Position numbers and translations under genes: made by a program. Below the pieces are notes generated by a model, which was not told the origin of the DNA, did not search any database, and was given only the letters and a program-made list of their open reading frames with translations. Shown here piece by piece: positions 9,072 to 17,971 of a stretch of 64,000 nt of DNA. The stretch comes from Beijerinckia indica subsp. indica ATCC 9039 (GTDB taxonomy: Bacteria; Pseudomonadota; Alphaproteobacteria; Rhizobiales; Beijerinckiaceae): assembly GCF_000019845.1 (NCBI RefSeq), contig NC_010581.1, forward strand, positions 2,361,501 through 2,425,500. The letters run 5' to 3'. Numbering within the stretch: the stretch's first letter is position 1; each line of letters starts with the position of its first letter.

Positions 9072-11321
9072 ATGAGTGGAACATTCAGGCGAGGAGCGAG
9101 ACAATCCTTCCAGTTTTTTAGGTTTTCCACCTTTGCTTTCATCGGACTTCCCGTCTCAGCTTTTGCCCAAAACGCCCCGGTGACGAATATTGCCCCCATT
9201 ACCATCGAGGCCAGCCCCGACAACAGTCCATTCGGACGCGCCGATCTGAAACCCGACAATACGGGTAATCTCGCTCGCGTCGCGGCGAGCAGCAGACCGC
9301 ATACGGAAACCTTCACCCGCGCCGATATCGATGCCCTGAAACCCGTGGATGTCTACGACCTCTTGAGCCATGCGACCGGCGTCATGCCGACCTTTCAGGG
9401 GCGGAAACTTTCCAATAATCTCCAGATTCGCGGCGATTCCAATTACGGCTTCATCATCGATGGCGCCTATATGCCGCTTGCGACGGCCGGCCGTGTCCTG
9501 CGGACCTTGCCGGTCTCGCTCATCGAGCAAGTCGATATCATCCGAGACCCGACGGCCCTGACGCTCGGTCCGATGACGAATTTGGATACGGCCTCTGGCG
9601 CCCTGAACAGCGGTTTCATCGTCATCCGCACCCGCCGACCGTCAAAGACGGAAGGTGAATCGCGCTCCCGGATCGAGAATTTCGGCACATTCTCAAGTTC
9701 AGGTTATGCCGGCACGACCTTTGTCGGCGCGCCTGGCGAGCCCAATGCCTATGTTTCCGGTTTGCTCTCCTATCGCAAGACCAACGGCCCCTCTGGCTAT
9801 AACGCCTGGGAGAATACACAATCCTCGCAGGTGGCGGGCGGCGTCATTGCTGGCGGCTTCCGAACTGATTTCACAGTCTTTCAGGACCATGCGCGCTATG
9901 GTTTTCAACGCGCGACGGATGGCCAAAACGTCTCCTCGCTTGTTGCGCAACAATGGTCCTTCACGCCAATCGATACATTGGTCGCAACATCGAATTCTCT
10001 CTTCACCTGGGACGCGATCAACTCCACCATGCTGATCTTGTCCTATAATCTCGTCTCCGCCAACAATGTGCAGGCGAGCTACGCAAACAGTGCGATCACC
10101 TCGAATTATGATCGCACCTATACATTCAACGTGCACATGCGCCACAATATCCATCTAGGCGATACTTTGCTGCAGCTCGGCACGCAATATGTCACCTATG
10201 ATTCACCCACCGGCCAGATGTTCAGTGCCGGCTATGCACATTCGGAATCGATTCTGAGCGGCTATGGCAATCTCGAACATAAGTTCTTCAATGATGCCCT
10301 GACCCTCGACGCCTCGGCGAGGGTCGATGACCGCACGATCAATCAAGGCATCGACCTCTATAATCTGGGTAGCGGCAGCGGCGGCGGTAATGCGGGAAGT
10401 GGCACGGGCAGCAATAGTGGCACGAGTCAGGCAGGCTCTGGAACCGGTGGGGGCAAATCCGGGAGTGGCTCCGGCTCCGGCACGGGATCTGGCACCGGAT
10501 CTAGCTCCACCCTCTATTCTTATTTCTACAATCGGCAATTGCCGATTGCTCTGAATTATGCCGCCGGCGGAACATGGAAAATCCTGCCGCAATTGCTGGC
10601 AACGGCCCGCTATTCCCATACCGAACAGAGTGGGTTACCCATGGCAATCTTGACCACCACGGGAACATCGCTCGCTCCGGAAACGCAAAACAAATGGGAA
10701 GTTGGCATCGCGGCGCCAATCGCTCCCTATTTCCAGCCAGGCTTCAATTATTTCGACATCAATGTCGCAAACGATAAGACACCGACGAGCTATCAAACGA
10801 TCAATGGCTATCAGACCCCCATCTGGTCGCAATCGAATACACATAGAAGTGGTTTCGAATTGCTGGCCAATGGGACTGTGCTGCCTGTGGATTGGCTCGG
10901 TCACGGCAATCCAGACCTCGTAAATACAGATCTGGGCGATCTCGGTCCAACGACCTATCGCGCAAGCTGGATGCATCTCGGACAAGCTTCGAGTTCATCG
11001 ATCGCGGTCTATGGCGCGACCTTGGCGCGTGATATTGTCAATTTCACATTGACGCAGAACTGGAACCGGTTCAACGGGACAGTCGCCCTGAGCTATTTCT
11101 CTCCGTTCCTGTCGAACTTCAATTCGGCGGACGGTGGCTACCATCAGATCGGCAATGCGGTCGTTGTCGATCTGAGCGTTGGTTACGGTTTCAAACTGGG
11201 GCTCTCGGATACACGTATTTCCGTTTACGGCCGCAACATCACCAATCGCAAATATGAAACGGTCTACGGCTATCCCGCCTGGGGGGCCACTTATGGCAGC
11301 GAATTGGTGATCTCGTTCTAA
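9072..11321 (+). CDS. TonB-dependent outer-membrane receptor
   Basis: Predicted outer-membrane beta-barrel receptor of about 749 residues. A signal peptide (FSTFAFIGLPVSAFA) is followed by a plug domain (residues ~60-190: TFTRADIDALKPVDVYDLLSHATGV, then LQIRGDSNYGFIIDGAYMP and LIEQVDIIRDP) and a barrel ending in aromatic VISF. Unusually, residues ~431-478 are an almost pure Gly/Ser/Thr stretch inside the barrel, probably an extracellular loop. Start chosen at ATG 9072 because it gives a compact signal peptide; an in-frame GTG at 9048 is the alternative. The next genes are a chelate-type binding protein and a TiaS-like protein, so the ligand is probably a metal complex, but which one is unknown. 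Confidence 0.88.
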   Translation: MSGTFRRGARQSFQFFRFSTFAFIGLPVSAFAQNAPVTNIAPITIEASPDNSPFGRADLKPDNTGNLARVAASSRPHTETFTRADIDALKPVDVYDLLSHATGVMPTFQGRKLSNNLQIRGDSNYGFIIDGAYMPLATAGRVLRTLPVSLIEQVDIIRDPTALTLGPMTNLDTASGALNSGFIVIRTRRPSKTEGESRSRIENFGTFSSSGYAGTTFVGAPGEPNAYVSGLLSYRKTNGPSGYNAWENTQSSQVAGGVIAGGFRTDFTVFQDHARYGFQRATDGQNVSSLVAQQWSFTPIDTLVATSNSLFTWDAINSTMLILSYNLVSANNVQASYANSAITSNYDRTYTFNVHMRHNIHLGDTLLQLGTQYVTYDSPTGQMFSAGYAHSESILSGYGNLEHKFFNDALTLDASARVDDRTINQGIDLYNLGSGSGGGNAGSGTGSNSGTSQAGSGTGGGKSGSGSGSGTGSGTGSSSTLYSYFYNRQLPIALNYAAGGTWKILPQLLATARYSHTEQSGLPMAILTTTGTSLAPETQNKWEVGIAAPIAPYFQPGFNYFDINVANDKTPTSYQTINGYQTPIWSQSNTHRSGFELLANGTVLPVDWLGHGNPDLVNTDLGDLGPTTYRASWMHLGQASSSSIAVYGATLARDIVNFTLTQNWNRFNGTVALSYFSPFLSNFNSADGGYHQIGNAVVVDLSVGYGFKLGLSDTRISVYGRNITNRKYETVYGYPAWGATYGSELVISF

Positions 11322-11381
11322 AATCCGCCTTTTGACCCAGACCGAAGGGTCGCTCCGTCGCTCATGCAAGGCTCTCGTGTC

Positions 11382-12404
11382 ATGAAACGCTGGATCGTCT
11401 TGGCTTTCCTTTTAGCGAGCCTTTTGCTTCTCTCGCCGGCCAAGGCGCGTGACATCATCGACATGAAAGACCGTCACGTCAGCATGCCGGAGACGATCAC
11501 CAAAATCTATTCCGCGTCCTATCCCTTGACGGTACTTCTTTATGCGCTGGCGCCGGATCTTCTGGCCGCGACCAATTTCCCGATCGCCGAACCCGCCAAG
11601 CCGTTGCTCGACCCCGCGCTTTTGAACTTGCCGGTCGTCGGTGCCATGCAGGGGCGCGGCCGCTCCCTGAACCCGGAAGAAATCATGGCCCTGCATCCGG
11701 ACGTGATCCTGGCCTGGGTCGATCCAACCGGAGAGACGGAGCACACGATCCGGCAATATGGTCCAACCGGGCTCCCAATCCTCTTCATCGAACTCAACAA
11801 ACTTTCCGATTATCCGGCGGCGCTCCGCTTTCTCGGCATCTTGCTCCATCGGGAAGCGCGGGCGGAAAAACTCGCCGCCTATATCGAAGCCGCACAGACA
11901 CACGTGGCTAAAGCTGTCAGCTCACTGCCACAAGAGAAAAGAATCCGCATCTATTACGCGGAATCGCCGGACGGTCTCGCCACCGAATGCGATAGCTCCT
12001 TCCACGCCGAACCCATTGTCATCGCGGGCGGTCTGAACGTGCATCATTGCGCGCAGACGACCCATATGGGGATGGAACGCATCGCGCTCGAACAGATCAT
12101 CGCCGATCGGCCGGAGCTCATCCTCGCCCAGGATCCGGGCTTTGCCCGGAGCATCGGAGCCGATCCCAGCTGGCGTCATATCGAGGCCGTGCAAAAGGAC
12201 CGCGTCATCGCGGTTCCGCGCCTTCCCTTCAATTGGCTCGACCGACCGCCGAGCGTCATGCGCGCGCTCGGGATTCAATGGTTAGCCCATGTCTTTTACC
12301 CGGATCTCCTGCCCTTCGACACCAAAACGGAAACACGCGATTTCTTTAAGCTTTTCTTCGGCGTCGAACCAAGCGACGAAGACATAGAACACATCTTGCA
12401 CTGA
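11382..12404 (+). CDS. Periplasmic substrate-binding protein, metal-chelate (BtuF/FecB-like) type
   Basis: About 340 residues with a signal peptide (MKRWIVLAFLLASLLLLSPAKA) and the two-lobed helical-backbone binding-protein pattern: YPLTVLLYALAPDLLAAT at the start of lobe one, then SLNPEEIMALHPDVILAW, and in lobe two MGMERIALEQIIADRPELILAQ. This fold serves ABC importers for siderophores, haem and cobalamin. No ABC permease or ATPase lies beside it, so it must rely on one elsewhere or do another job. It follows the TonB receptor by about 60 bp and is probably co-transcribed. An earlier in-frame ATG at 11364 is possible; the later one has the better signal peptide. Confidence 0.85.
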   Translation: MKRWIVLAFLLASLLLLSPAKARDIIDMKDRHVSMPETITKIYSASYPLTVLLYALAPDLLAATNFPIAEPAKPLLDPALLNLPVVGAMQGRGRSLNPEEIMALHPDVILAWVDPTGETEHTIRQYGPTGLPILFIELNKLSDYPAALRFLGILLHREARAEKLAAYIEAAQTHVAKAVSSLPQEKRIRIYYAESPDGLATECDSSFHAEPIVIAGGLNVHHCAQTTHMGMERIALEQIIADRPELILAQDPGFARSIGADPSWRHIEAVQKDRVIAVPRLPFNWLDRPPSVMRALGIQWLAHVFYPDLLPFDTKTETRDFFKLFFGVEPSDEDIEHILH

Positions 12405-12548
12405 AGAGGGATGGTTATAGAAAAGGCCGTCTTCACCCCCTCTTATTTTCGTTTATGCTCGCGCAACGCAAAAATTGGAGAACGGAGCCGAGAATCGCGA
12501 TGGGCGGCTCTCGGTGGAACTCCCGCAAATCGAAAGAAAAGAAAAGCC

Positions 12549-13280
12549 ATGCGCCTGTTGATCGGCATTGACGACACGGACGTTCTGGGCGCGCCGATCG
12601 GCACCGGACGACTGGCCCGCATGTTCGAAAAAAAACTTCCGGACCATGTACGGCTTTGGGGTGTCTTGCGTCATCAATTATTAGTCGATGCCCGCATCCC
12701 TTATACGTCCCACAATAGCCCCGCCTGTATCGCCGTCGATCTCGAGGATGAAGAGCTTATCCCCGAACTCATTCAGCGGGTCAGGGATCATATCAGGCTT
12801 CTGGCAAGTCCTGGGAGCGATCCAGGTCTCTGCGTCGCCCGCGCCGATCTCTGCACGCCGGCCGTCATCACCTTCGGGCTTGCTTGCACCCAAAATCTTG
12901 TCACGCAGGACGAGGCGCGCACATTAGCGGCCGAGTCAGGTCTCTTGCTCGAAGGTCTCGGGGGTACCGAGGATGGCGTGATCGGCGCTCTCGCCGCCGT
13001 CGGGCTGACGGCCTATGGCTGGTGCGGCCGCTTTTTGGAATTCAATGGTCTGCGCGATCTCCCTGATCCTGTCCGCGTCGATGCCTTGATCGCGCATGGC
13101 CTGTTGCCGGTAGCACTCGATCAGGACGCCAGCGTGCCGCCGTCGCAGGCCCTGATCGAGACCAATGGCTGGCTGAGCCCCCGCCTCTGGGGCGGCCGCC
13201 CCATCGTTCCGGTGTCTCTCGAGGATGGACAATGGAAAGCCCTCGGCAAAAAAGCCCGCGACGCGGAGGTTGCCGAGTGA
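12549..13280 (+). CDS. TiaS-like protein (truncated tRNA(Ile2) agmatidine synthetase homologue)
   Basis: The N-terminus RLLIGIDDTDVLGAPIGTGRLARMF carries the IGIDDTD motif of the archaeal TiaS kinase-like domain, which binds ATP and phosphorylates C34 of tRNA(Ile2). A second region (residues ~95-165, ending LEGLGGTEDGVIGALAAVGL) matches the ferredoxin-like part. At 243 residues it lacks the OB-fold and zinc-ribbon domains that TiaS (over 400 residues) uses to grip tRNA. Bacteria use TilS for this tRNA, so a tRNA role is unlikely; an ATP-dependent small-molecule or cofactor reaction is my inference. It lies 144 bp after a metal-chelate binding protein and TonB receptor. Start placed at ATG 12549, where the motif begins; upstream in-frame sequence is unlike the family. 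Confidence 0.75.
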   Translation: MRLLIGIDDTDVLGAPIGTGRLARMFEKKLPDHVRLWGVLRHQLLVDARIPYTSHNSPACIAVDLEDEELIPELIQRVRDHIRLLASPGSDPGLCVARADLCTPAVITFGLACTQNLVTQDEARTLAAESGLLLEGLGGTEDGVIGALAAVGLTAYGWCGRFLEFNGLRDLPDPVRVDALIAHGLLPVALDQDASVPPSQALIETNGWLSPRLWGGRPIVPVSLEDGQWKALGKKARDAEVAE

Positions 13281-13520
13281 CGCGCCACCGGTAAAGTTCA
13301 CCGAAGATTTTTGAATTTTCTCATCTTGTGGCAGAAAGGGGCGGTCCATACGTCCTTTTTCCATGAGCAGCCGCATCATGAGAAATTTTGGGTCAGTTCC
13401 AGCGCATTTTCGGCAAGCGGATCGTCACACAAGGAACGTAAAGGACATCTTATTCCCGATCCACGCTGGCGTTCATCGTGACCACCAGCCTGCGAGATTC
13501 CATTTGGTTTTTCCCGGTTC

Positions 13521-14933
13521 ATGACCGTTTTTCTGGCTTTTCTGTGCAATATTCTCTTCAATTTCGCGATTGGCCTGCTGATCGCGAAATTCCTCGGGCC
13601 GGAGGAATATGGCCGTTTCGCTCTGTCGCATGCGACGGCCATCGCTGTGCAGACGGCTTTCTTCGATTGGATTCGCCTCGGCGCAACGCGTTTTTATTCG
13701 CAACGTTCGCAACACGAAAATCCGGCCCTACGGCCAACCCTCGATGTCTCGTTCAGCCTGATCGGCTGCGCCATCGCGATCGGTGGTGGCCTTCTCATGC
13801 TGTCGGGGGTGCATTTCACCCTTTCCAACCCTTTCATCGGCCTGGCGCTCGCTATTGCCATTGCCAATGGCCTCTTCGATTATCATGCGGCTTTGGCCCG
13901 GGCCCGTTTCCACGATCAGCATTATGTCCGGCTGATTCTGGTCAAGACGTTCCTCGGCGCCCTGCTGATGGGCGGCGCCGCCTTCTGGTTCAATTCCGCC
14001 ATGCTCACCCTCGTCGGGGCCACATTGAGCCTTGGCGGAGCGGTCCTGGCGGCACGCAGCGGCTTGCCAGCCGGTGAGACCTGCCAAGCCTTGCCACAGT
14101 TTGCCACGGCAAGTGCGCTGGTGCGCTATAGCCTGCCAATCGTCTGCGCCAATCTGCTCTATCTTTCGATTCCCCTAGCCAACCGCTCCTTGATCGCGAT
14201 TTTTTACGGTTTTTCAGAAACCGGACAATTCTCCCTGGCCTTCGATTTCGGCACCAAGGCCATACAGGCCATTGGCTCAGCGCTCGATGTCGTTCTCTTC
14301 CAGATCGCCGTCGCGACCCATGAATTGCTGGGGCCGAGCCACGGCCGGCAACGGCTCGCCAATAATATAGCAATCATTTTCTCAGTGGTGCTCGCCTCCT
14401 GTACCGGCCTTTGGCTCACATTGCCATCGATCGAGGGCATGATTGTCCCAAACGATTTTCGCGGTCCCTTTTATATGCTGCTGCCCTTGATGCTGACCGG
14501 ACTGTTTTGCTCGGCGCTCATCCAATTCGCTATCACACCGATTTTTCAAATCGAGAAAAGAACCGTGCCGCTGATCGCCGCTGCTTTCATCGGCTGTCTC
14601 GTTGATCCCATTTTAGTCTATGTCCTGCCGCGTAATCCTGATGCGTCCAGCCTCGCCATCGCCCAGGCTGGCGCCATGCTGGCGGCACTGATCGCGCTCA
14701 TCACCTTCGCTGCTTTCACCAAACCGCAATGGCCGCGCTGGCGCGATCTCGCCATTGCCATGCTGGCCACGGCCCTGATGTCGGCGGCCTTGCTGCCGCT
14801 GCGCTCGCGCGAGCCGGGCCTTGCGACGCTGACCTTGCAGATCGGCATAGGTCTTCTCGTCTATGCCACCGTCACGCTTAGCCTCGATTTCGCCGGCCTG
14901 CGCGGCATCATCATGGCCCGATTGCGGACTTGA
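13521..14933 (+). CDS. Wzx/MATE-type polysaccharide flippase-like membrane protein
   Basis: A 470-residue protein with about twelve hydrophobic segments. The N-terminus has the oligosaccharide-flippase signature FLGPEEYGRFALSHA (residues ~25-40); later blocks such as LVRYSLPIVCANLLYLSIPLANRSLIAIFYG fit the same fold. Such proteins move lipid-linked sugar units across the inner membrane for O-antigen, capsule or exopolysaccharide. No glycosyltransferase or polymerase gene is adjacent, so the glycan is unknown. An in-frame TGA at 13479-13481 limits the start to ATG 13521. Confidence 0.8.
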   Translation: MTVFLAFLCNILFNFAIGLLIAKFLGPEEYGRFALSHATAIAVQTAFFDWIRLGATRFYSQRSQHENPALRPTLDVSFSLIGCAIAIGGGLLMLSGVHFTLSNPFIGLALAIAIANGLFDYHAALARARFHDQHYVRLILVKTFLGALLMGGAAFWFNSAMLTLVGATLSLGGAVLAARSGLPAGETCQALPQFATASALVRYSLPIVCANLLYLSIPLANRSLIAIFYGFSETGQFSLAFDFGTKAIQAIGSALDVVLFQIAVATHELLGPSHGRQRLANNIAIIFSVVLASCTGLWLTLPSIEGMIVPNDFRGPFYMLLPLMLTGLFCSALIQFAITPIFQIEKRTVPLIAAAFIGCLVDPILVYVLPRNPDASSLAIAQAGAMLAALIALITFAAFTKPQWPRWRDLAIAMLATALMSAALLPLRSREPGLATLTLQIGIGLLVYATVTLSLDFAGLRGIIMARLRT

Positions 14934-14996
14934 TGTGTAGACATCGCATTTTTTCTATACATTCTCATTCCATGTTCGAACGACAGGGGATTTGAC

Positions 14997-15407
14997 ATGA
15001 GTTCCTATTGGTATTCACTGGCTGGAGGCCTGTTGATCGGCCTCTCAGCAGCCCTGCTTCTGCTGCTTAATGGACGCATCGCCGGGATCAGCGGCATTAT
15101 CGGCCGGCTACTTGGCGGAGACCATCTTCCAGCCAATGGCGCCTTTCTCATTGGCCTGATCCTCGGACCTCTGGTCTTCAAAGTGTTTTTCGGCCATGCG
15201 CCGGATGTCACGATCACCGAGCCTTGGCCCCTGCTGATCGTCGCCGGGCTCCTGGTCGGCTTCGGTACACGCTTGGGATCGGGCTGCACCAGCGGCCATG
15301 GCGTTCTGGGTCTTGCGCGATTGTCCCCGCGTTCCTTCGCCGCCGTCGTCACCTTCCTCATCGCAGGCATTCTCACGGTCTTCCTTCTCAGAAAGTTCGG
15401 CCTATGA
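14997..15407 (+). CDS. YeeE/YedE-family membrane protein, first half
   Basis: A 136-residue membrane protein with four hydrophobic segments and the family motif GFGTRLGSGCTSGHGVLGLARLSPRS, containing the conserved cysteine near residue 97. YeeE/YedE proteins carry thiosulfate or related sulfur species, and in many bacteria the transporter is split into two small proteins, as here. Its stop overlaps the start of the partner gene (ATGA at 15404-15407), which supports translational coupling. Substrate is inferred. Confidence 0.88.
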   Translation: MSSYWYSLAGGLLIGLSAALLLLLNGRIAGISGIIGRLLGGDHLPANGAFLIGLILGPLVFKVFFGHAPDVTITEPWPLLIVAGLLVGFGTRLGSGCTSGHGVLGLARLSPRSFAAVVTFLIAGILTVFLLRKFGL

Positions 15408-15838
15408 ACAACCAGCTTGCTCGCATCCTGTCCGCCCTCGCCTGCGGCACCGTCTTCGGTTTCGGCCTTGCTCTTTCCGGCATGCTCAATCCGGTGCGCG
15501 TTCAGGGTTTTCTCGATCTTTTCGGTGCATGGGACCCAAGCCTGGCTTTCGTGCTCGGTGGCGCCGTGATCGTCGCCTTCATCGGGGTCACCCTCGCGCG
15601 GCGCCTGAAACATCCGATCTTCGAATGGACCTTCTATCTGCCGACCACCAAAAGAATCGACAAGCCACTTCTGTTTGGCTCAGCGATTTTCGGCATCGGC
15701 TGGGGATTGGGAGGGTTGTGCCCTGGTCCAGCCATAGCATCCCTGTCGCTGGGTCTCTGGCAGACACCCCTTTTCGTTCTCGCCATGGCCATTGGTATGG
15801 TCATCCACGACCGATTCTACAAAGGCGGCTCGCGCTGA
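15404..15838 (+). CDS. YeeE/YedE-family membrane protein, second half
   Basis: A 144-residue partner of the preceding protein, starting at the overlapping ATG. It begins with RILSALACGTVFGFGLALSGMLNPVRVQGFLDLFGAWDPSL, a hallmark of the DUF6691/YedE second half, and has a second cysteine motif GIGWGLGGLCPGPAIASL. The two halves probably assemble into one sulfur-compound channel in the inner membrane. No rhodanese or sulfur oxidation gene is next to it. Confidence 0.88.
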   Translation: MNNQLARILSALACGTVFGFGLALSGMLNPVRVQGFLDLFGAWDPSLAFVLGGAVIVAFIGVTLARRLKHPIFEWTFYLPTTKRIDKPLLFGSAIFGIGWGLGGLCPGPAIASLSLGLWQTPLFVLAMAIGMVIHDRFYKGGSR

Positions 15839-15965
15839 CAGCGCGTTTCTTCATGGTTCAAGCCTCTAGCTCCGCGCCTTAATGTGCGGAGCCTTCTCTT
15901 AAAGATTATTCCTTGCCGATTGTGCCTTGCGAATTGTGCCTTGACGGTCAGATTATTTGAGCTTA

Positions 15966-15994
15966 CTGGTCTGCTGGTTGGTCCAGCAGGTCAG
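15966..15994. promoter_or_regulatory. Probable GntR operator overlapping the ribosome site of its own gene
   Basis: CTGCTGG (15971-15977) and CCAGCAG (15983-15989) form a perfect 7-bp inverted repeat around TTGGT; extended to 11 bp per arm, nine positions match. It ends five bases before the ATG of the GntR/FadR gene and overlaps the likely AGG ribosome-binding site, as expected for an autoregulatory operator. A TTGACG lies just upstream at 15941. Confidence 0.6.
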
Positions 15995-15998
15995 TCAA

Positions 15999-16748
15999 AT
16001 GAGCCCGCATGACAAGAATACCTCTCCCATTGCCTCGGTCGTCGGCTCTTCGCTCGGCTTAAAGCGCACGGTGAAGGAGGCGATCGGCGACAGGATCGAG
16101 GACTTGATCGCGTCCGGTATTCTCCAGCTTGGTGATGAACTCCCGAGCGAGCGCGAACTGGCCAAAATGCTTTCCGTCAGCCGGGAGACCGTGCGCGGCG
16201 CCATTCAGACCCTCTCCGCACGCGGCATTGTCTCGGTTTCACAAGGGGCACGGACGCGTGTCGCCAATGTTTCGGTGGCGCAGCGGCGCGGTGGTCTTTC
16301 CACGCTCGGCACGATCGACACCTACGATCTCGAAACGGTTCACGCGTCGAGGCTGCTCGTCGAACGAGCCGTTGTAGCGGATGCGGCGCGGCATATTTCC
16401 GCGCAGACGCTCGCCTTTCTCGATGCATCGCTTGTGGCCCAGCATGAGGTGCTCGACGATCCCATGCGCTTTCTGATCTATGACCGAGAATTCCATCTCG
16501 CCATCTACCATTCCGCAAGCAATCCGTTACTCGCGGATTTCGTGACCGATCTTTACACCTATATGCTCGACCGGCGCCGTGTAGCAATGTCGAAACCAGA
16601 CGCCATGAACCAGAGCTACGAGGATCATGCCGCGATCGTCGAGGCCTTGAGGTCCCACGACCCAGAAGCCACGAGCCTGGTTTTCGATCGTCACATTAAT
16701 CGTATTTATGCGACCAGCAAAAAGCTCATGGGAAGCGGGTCGCAATAG
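15999..16748 (+). CDS. GntR/FadR-family transcriptional regulator of acid-sugar cluster
   Basis: A 249-residue regulator. The N-terminal winged helix (residues ~20-85) reads VKEAIGDRIEDLIASGILQLGDELPSERELAKMLSVSRETVRGAIQTLSARGIVSVSQG, the classic GntR DNA-binding domain; the C-terminal FCD domain has RLLVERAVVADAA, an Asp-Arg-His set (YDREFHLAIYHSASN) and EDHAAIVEALRSHDPEA that bind a metal and acidic ligand. FCD regulators usually sense carboxylates, which fits L-threonate or D-erythronate. It precedes denD in the same direction, with an operator at its own start. The ATG at 15999 is preferred over the upstream TTG because of the AGGT spacing and family length. Confidence 0.9.
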   Translation: MSPHDKNTSPIASVVGSSLGLKRTVKEAIGDRIEDLIASGILQLGDELPSERELAKMLSVSRETVRGAIQTLSARGIVSVSQGARTRVANVSVAQRRGGLSTLGTIDTYDLETVHASRLLVERAVVADAARHISAQTLAFLDASLVAQHEVLDDPMRFLIYDREFHLAIYHSASNPLLADFVTDLYTYMLDRRRVAMSKPDAMNQSYEDHAAIVEALRSHDPEATSLVFDRHINRIYATSKKLMGSGSQ

Positions 16749-16855
16749 AACACGCCAGCCGCGCCTACAGCGGCGGAAAGATATGTCGCTCGTGAACACA
16801 CGAGGCCGTGAAAACAAAACGCGTGAACAAGAGCGCGTTTAGGGGAGGTTTGGGT

Positions 16856-17842
16856 ATGCATATTCTCATTATCGGTGCCGCCGGTATGATCGGCCGCAAA
16901 TTGACACATCGTCTGGTTCAGGACGGACGGATCGGTGAGAAACAGATCGAAAAACTATCCCTCGTCGATGTCATCGAGGCGCCCGTGCCGGAAAAATTTA
17001 CCGGCAAGATCGAGATCCGTGCCGCCGATATCGCCCAGAAGGACGCCGCTGCCACGATCATAGCCTCCCGGCCAGACCTCGTCTTTCATCTTGCCGCCAT
17101 CGTCTCTGGCGAGGCCGAAGCCAATTTCGACAAGGGATACAGCATCAATCTCGATGGCACGCGATTTTTGTTCGAGGCGATCCGCCATGAAGGCGAAAAA
17201 TCGCCTTACAAACCGCGCGTCATCTTCACCTCCTCGCTTGCCGTCTTCGGGGCCCCGCTTCCCGATGTCATCGAGGATGATTTCATCCTCACGCCCTTAT
17301 CGAGCTATGGGACACAAAAGGCGATCGGCGAACTGCTCTTGGCCGATTACTCACGCAAGGGCTTTCTCGACGGCATTGGCCTGCGGCTCCCCACAATATG
17401 TATCCGCCCCGGCAAACCCAATGCCGCGGCGTCGGGCTTTTATTCCAATATTCTTCGCGAACCGCTCATCGGGCAAGAAGCCGTTCTGCCAGTCTCGGAT
17501 GATGTCCGGCACTGGTTCGCAAGCCCTCGCGCCGCCGTCTCTTTCCTCGTACATGCGGCGAGCCTTGATCTTGAACCGCTCGGCTGGCGCCGCAGCTTGA
17601 CCATGCCCGGCCTCTCGGCGACCGTCGGGGAGGAAATCGAAGCCTTGCGGCGGGTTGCTGGAGAAAAGGCCGTACGCCTTATCAAACGGGTCCCCGACCC
17701 AGCGATTGCCCGTATCATTGAAAGCTGGCCGCGCGCCTTCGCCGCGCGCCGCGCCGAGGCCCTCGGTTTCGTCGCCGAAACATCAATGGATACGATCATC
17801 AAGACTCACATCGATGACGAATTGGGCGGCGCCATAGTCTGA
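16856..17842 (+). CDS. denD: D-erythronate dehydrogenase (NAD-dependent epimerase/dehydratase family)
   Basis: A 328-residue extended-SDR enzyme. The nucleotide site LIIGAAGMIGRKL is at the very start; the catalytic set is SSLAVFG and SYGTQK. Sequence and context match DenD, which oxidises D-erythronate to 3-oxo-tetronate in the pathway defined together with OtnK and OtnC; homologues may also act on tartronate-type acids. AGGGGAGG lies seven bases before ATG 16856, and a small hairpin (AAACGCG/CGCGTTT, 16817-16840) sits directly before that site. It lies between its likely regulator and an MFS permease. Confidence 0.82.
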   Translation: MHILIIGAAGMIGRKLTHRLVQDGRIGEKQIEKLSLVDVIEAPVPEKFTGKIEIRAADIAQKDAAATIIASRPDLVFHLAAIVSGEAEANFDKGYSINLDGTRFLFEAIRHEGEKSPYKPRVIFTSSLAVFGAPLPDVIEDDFILTPLSSYGTQKAIGELLLADYSRKGFLDGIGLRLPTICIRPGKPNAAASGFYSNILREPLIGQEAVLPVSDDVRHWFASPRAAVSFLVHAASLDLEPLGWRRSLTMPGLSATVGEEIEALRRVAGEKAVRLIKRVPDPAIARIIESWPRAFAARRAEALGFVAETSMDTIIKTHIDDELGGAIV

Positions 17843-17971
17843 GTCCATTAGACACAATAATGTATTGAGTAACCATAAAAATCAATGAGATCGGCGTATC
17901 AACCGATCCTGCCGCGCACCATTGTCATGTGGGGTGCTGTCAAAAATACAGAATACCCGGAGGAAACATCC

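Noticed and set aside
10366..10510. Possible minisatellite or CRISPR-like repeat in the TonB receptor gene
   Set aside because: The DNA units vary in length and sequence; only the encoded Gly/Ser composition is repetitive, and the frame is kept.
15919..15943. Two direct copies of ATTGTGCCTTG upstream of the GntR gene
   Set aside because: Only 11 bp repeated twice; no sign of an array or a protein-binding symmetry.
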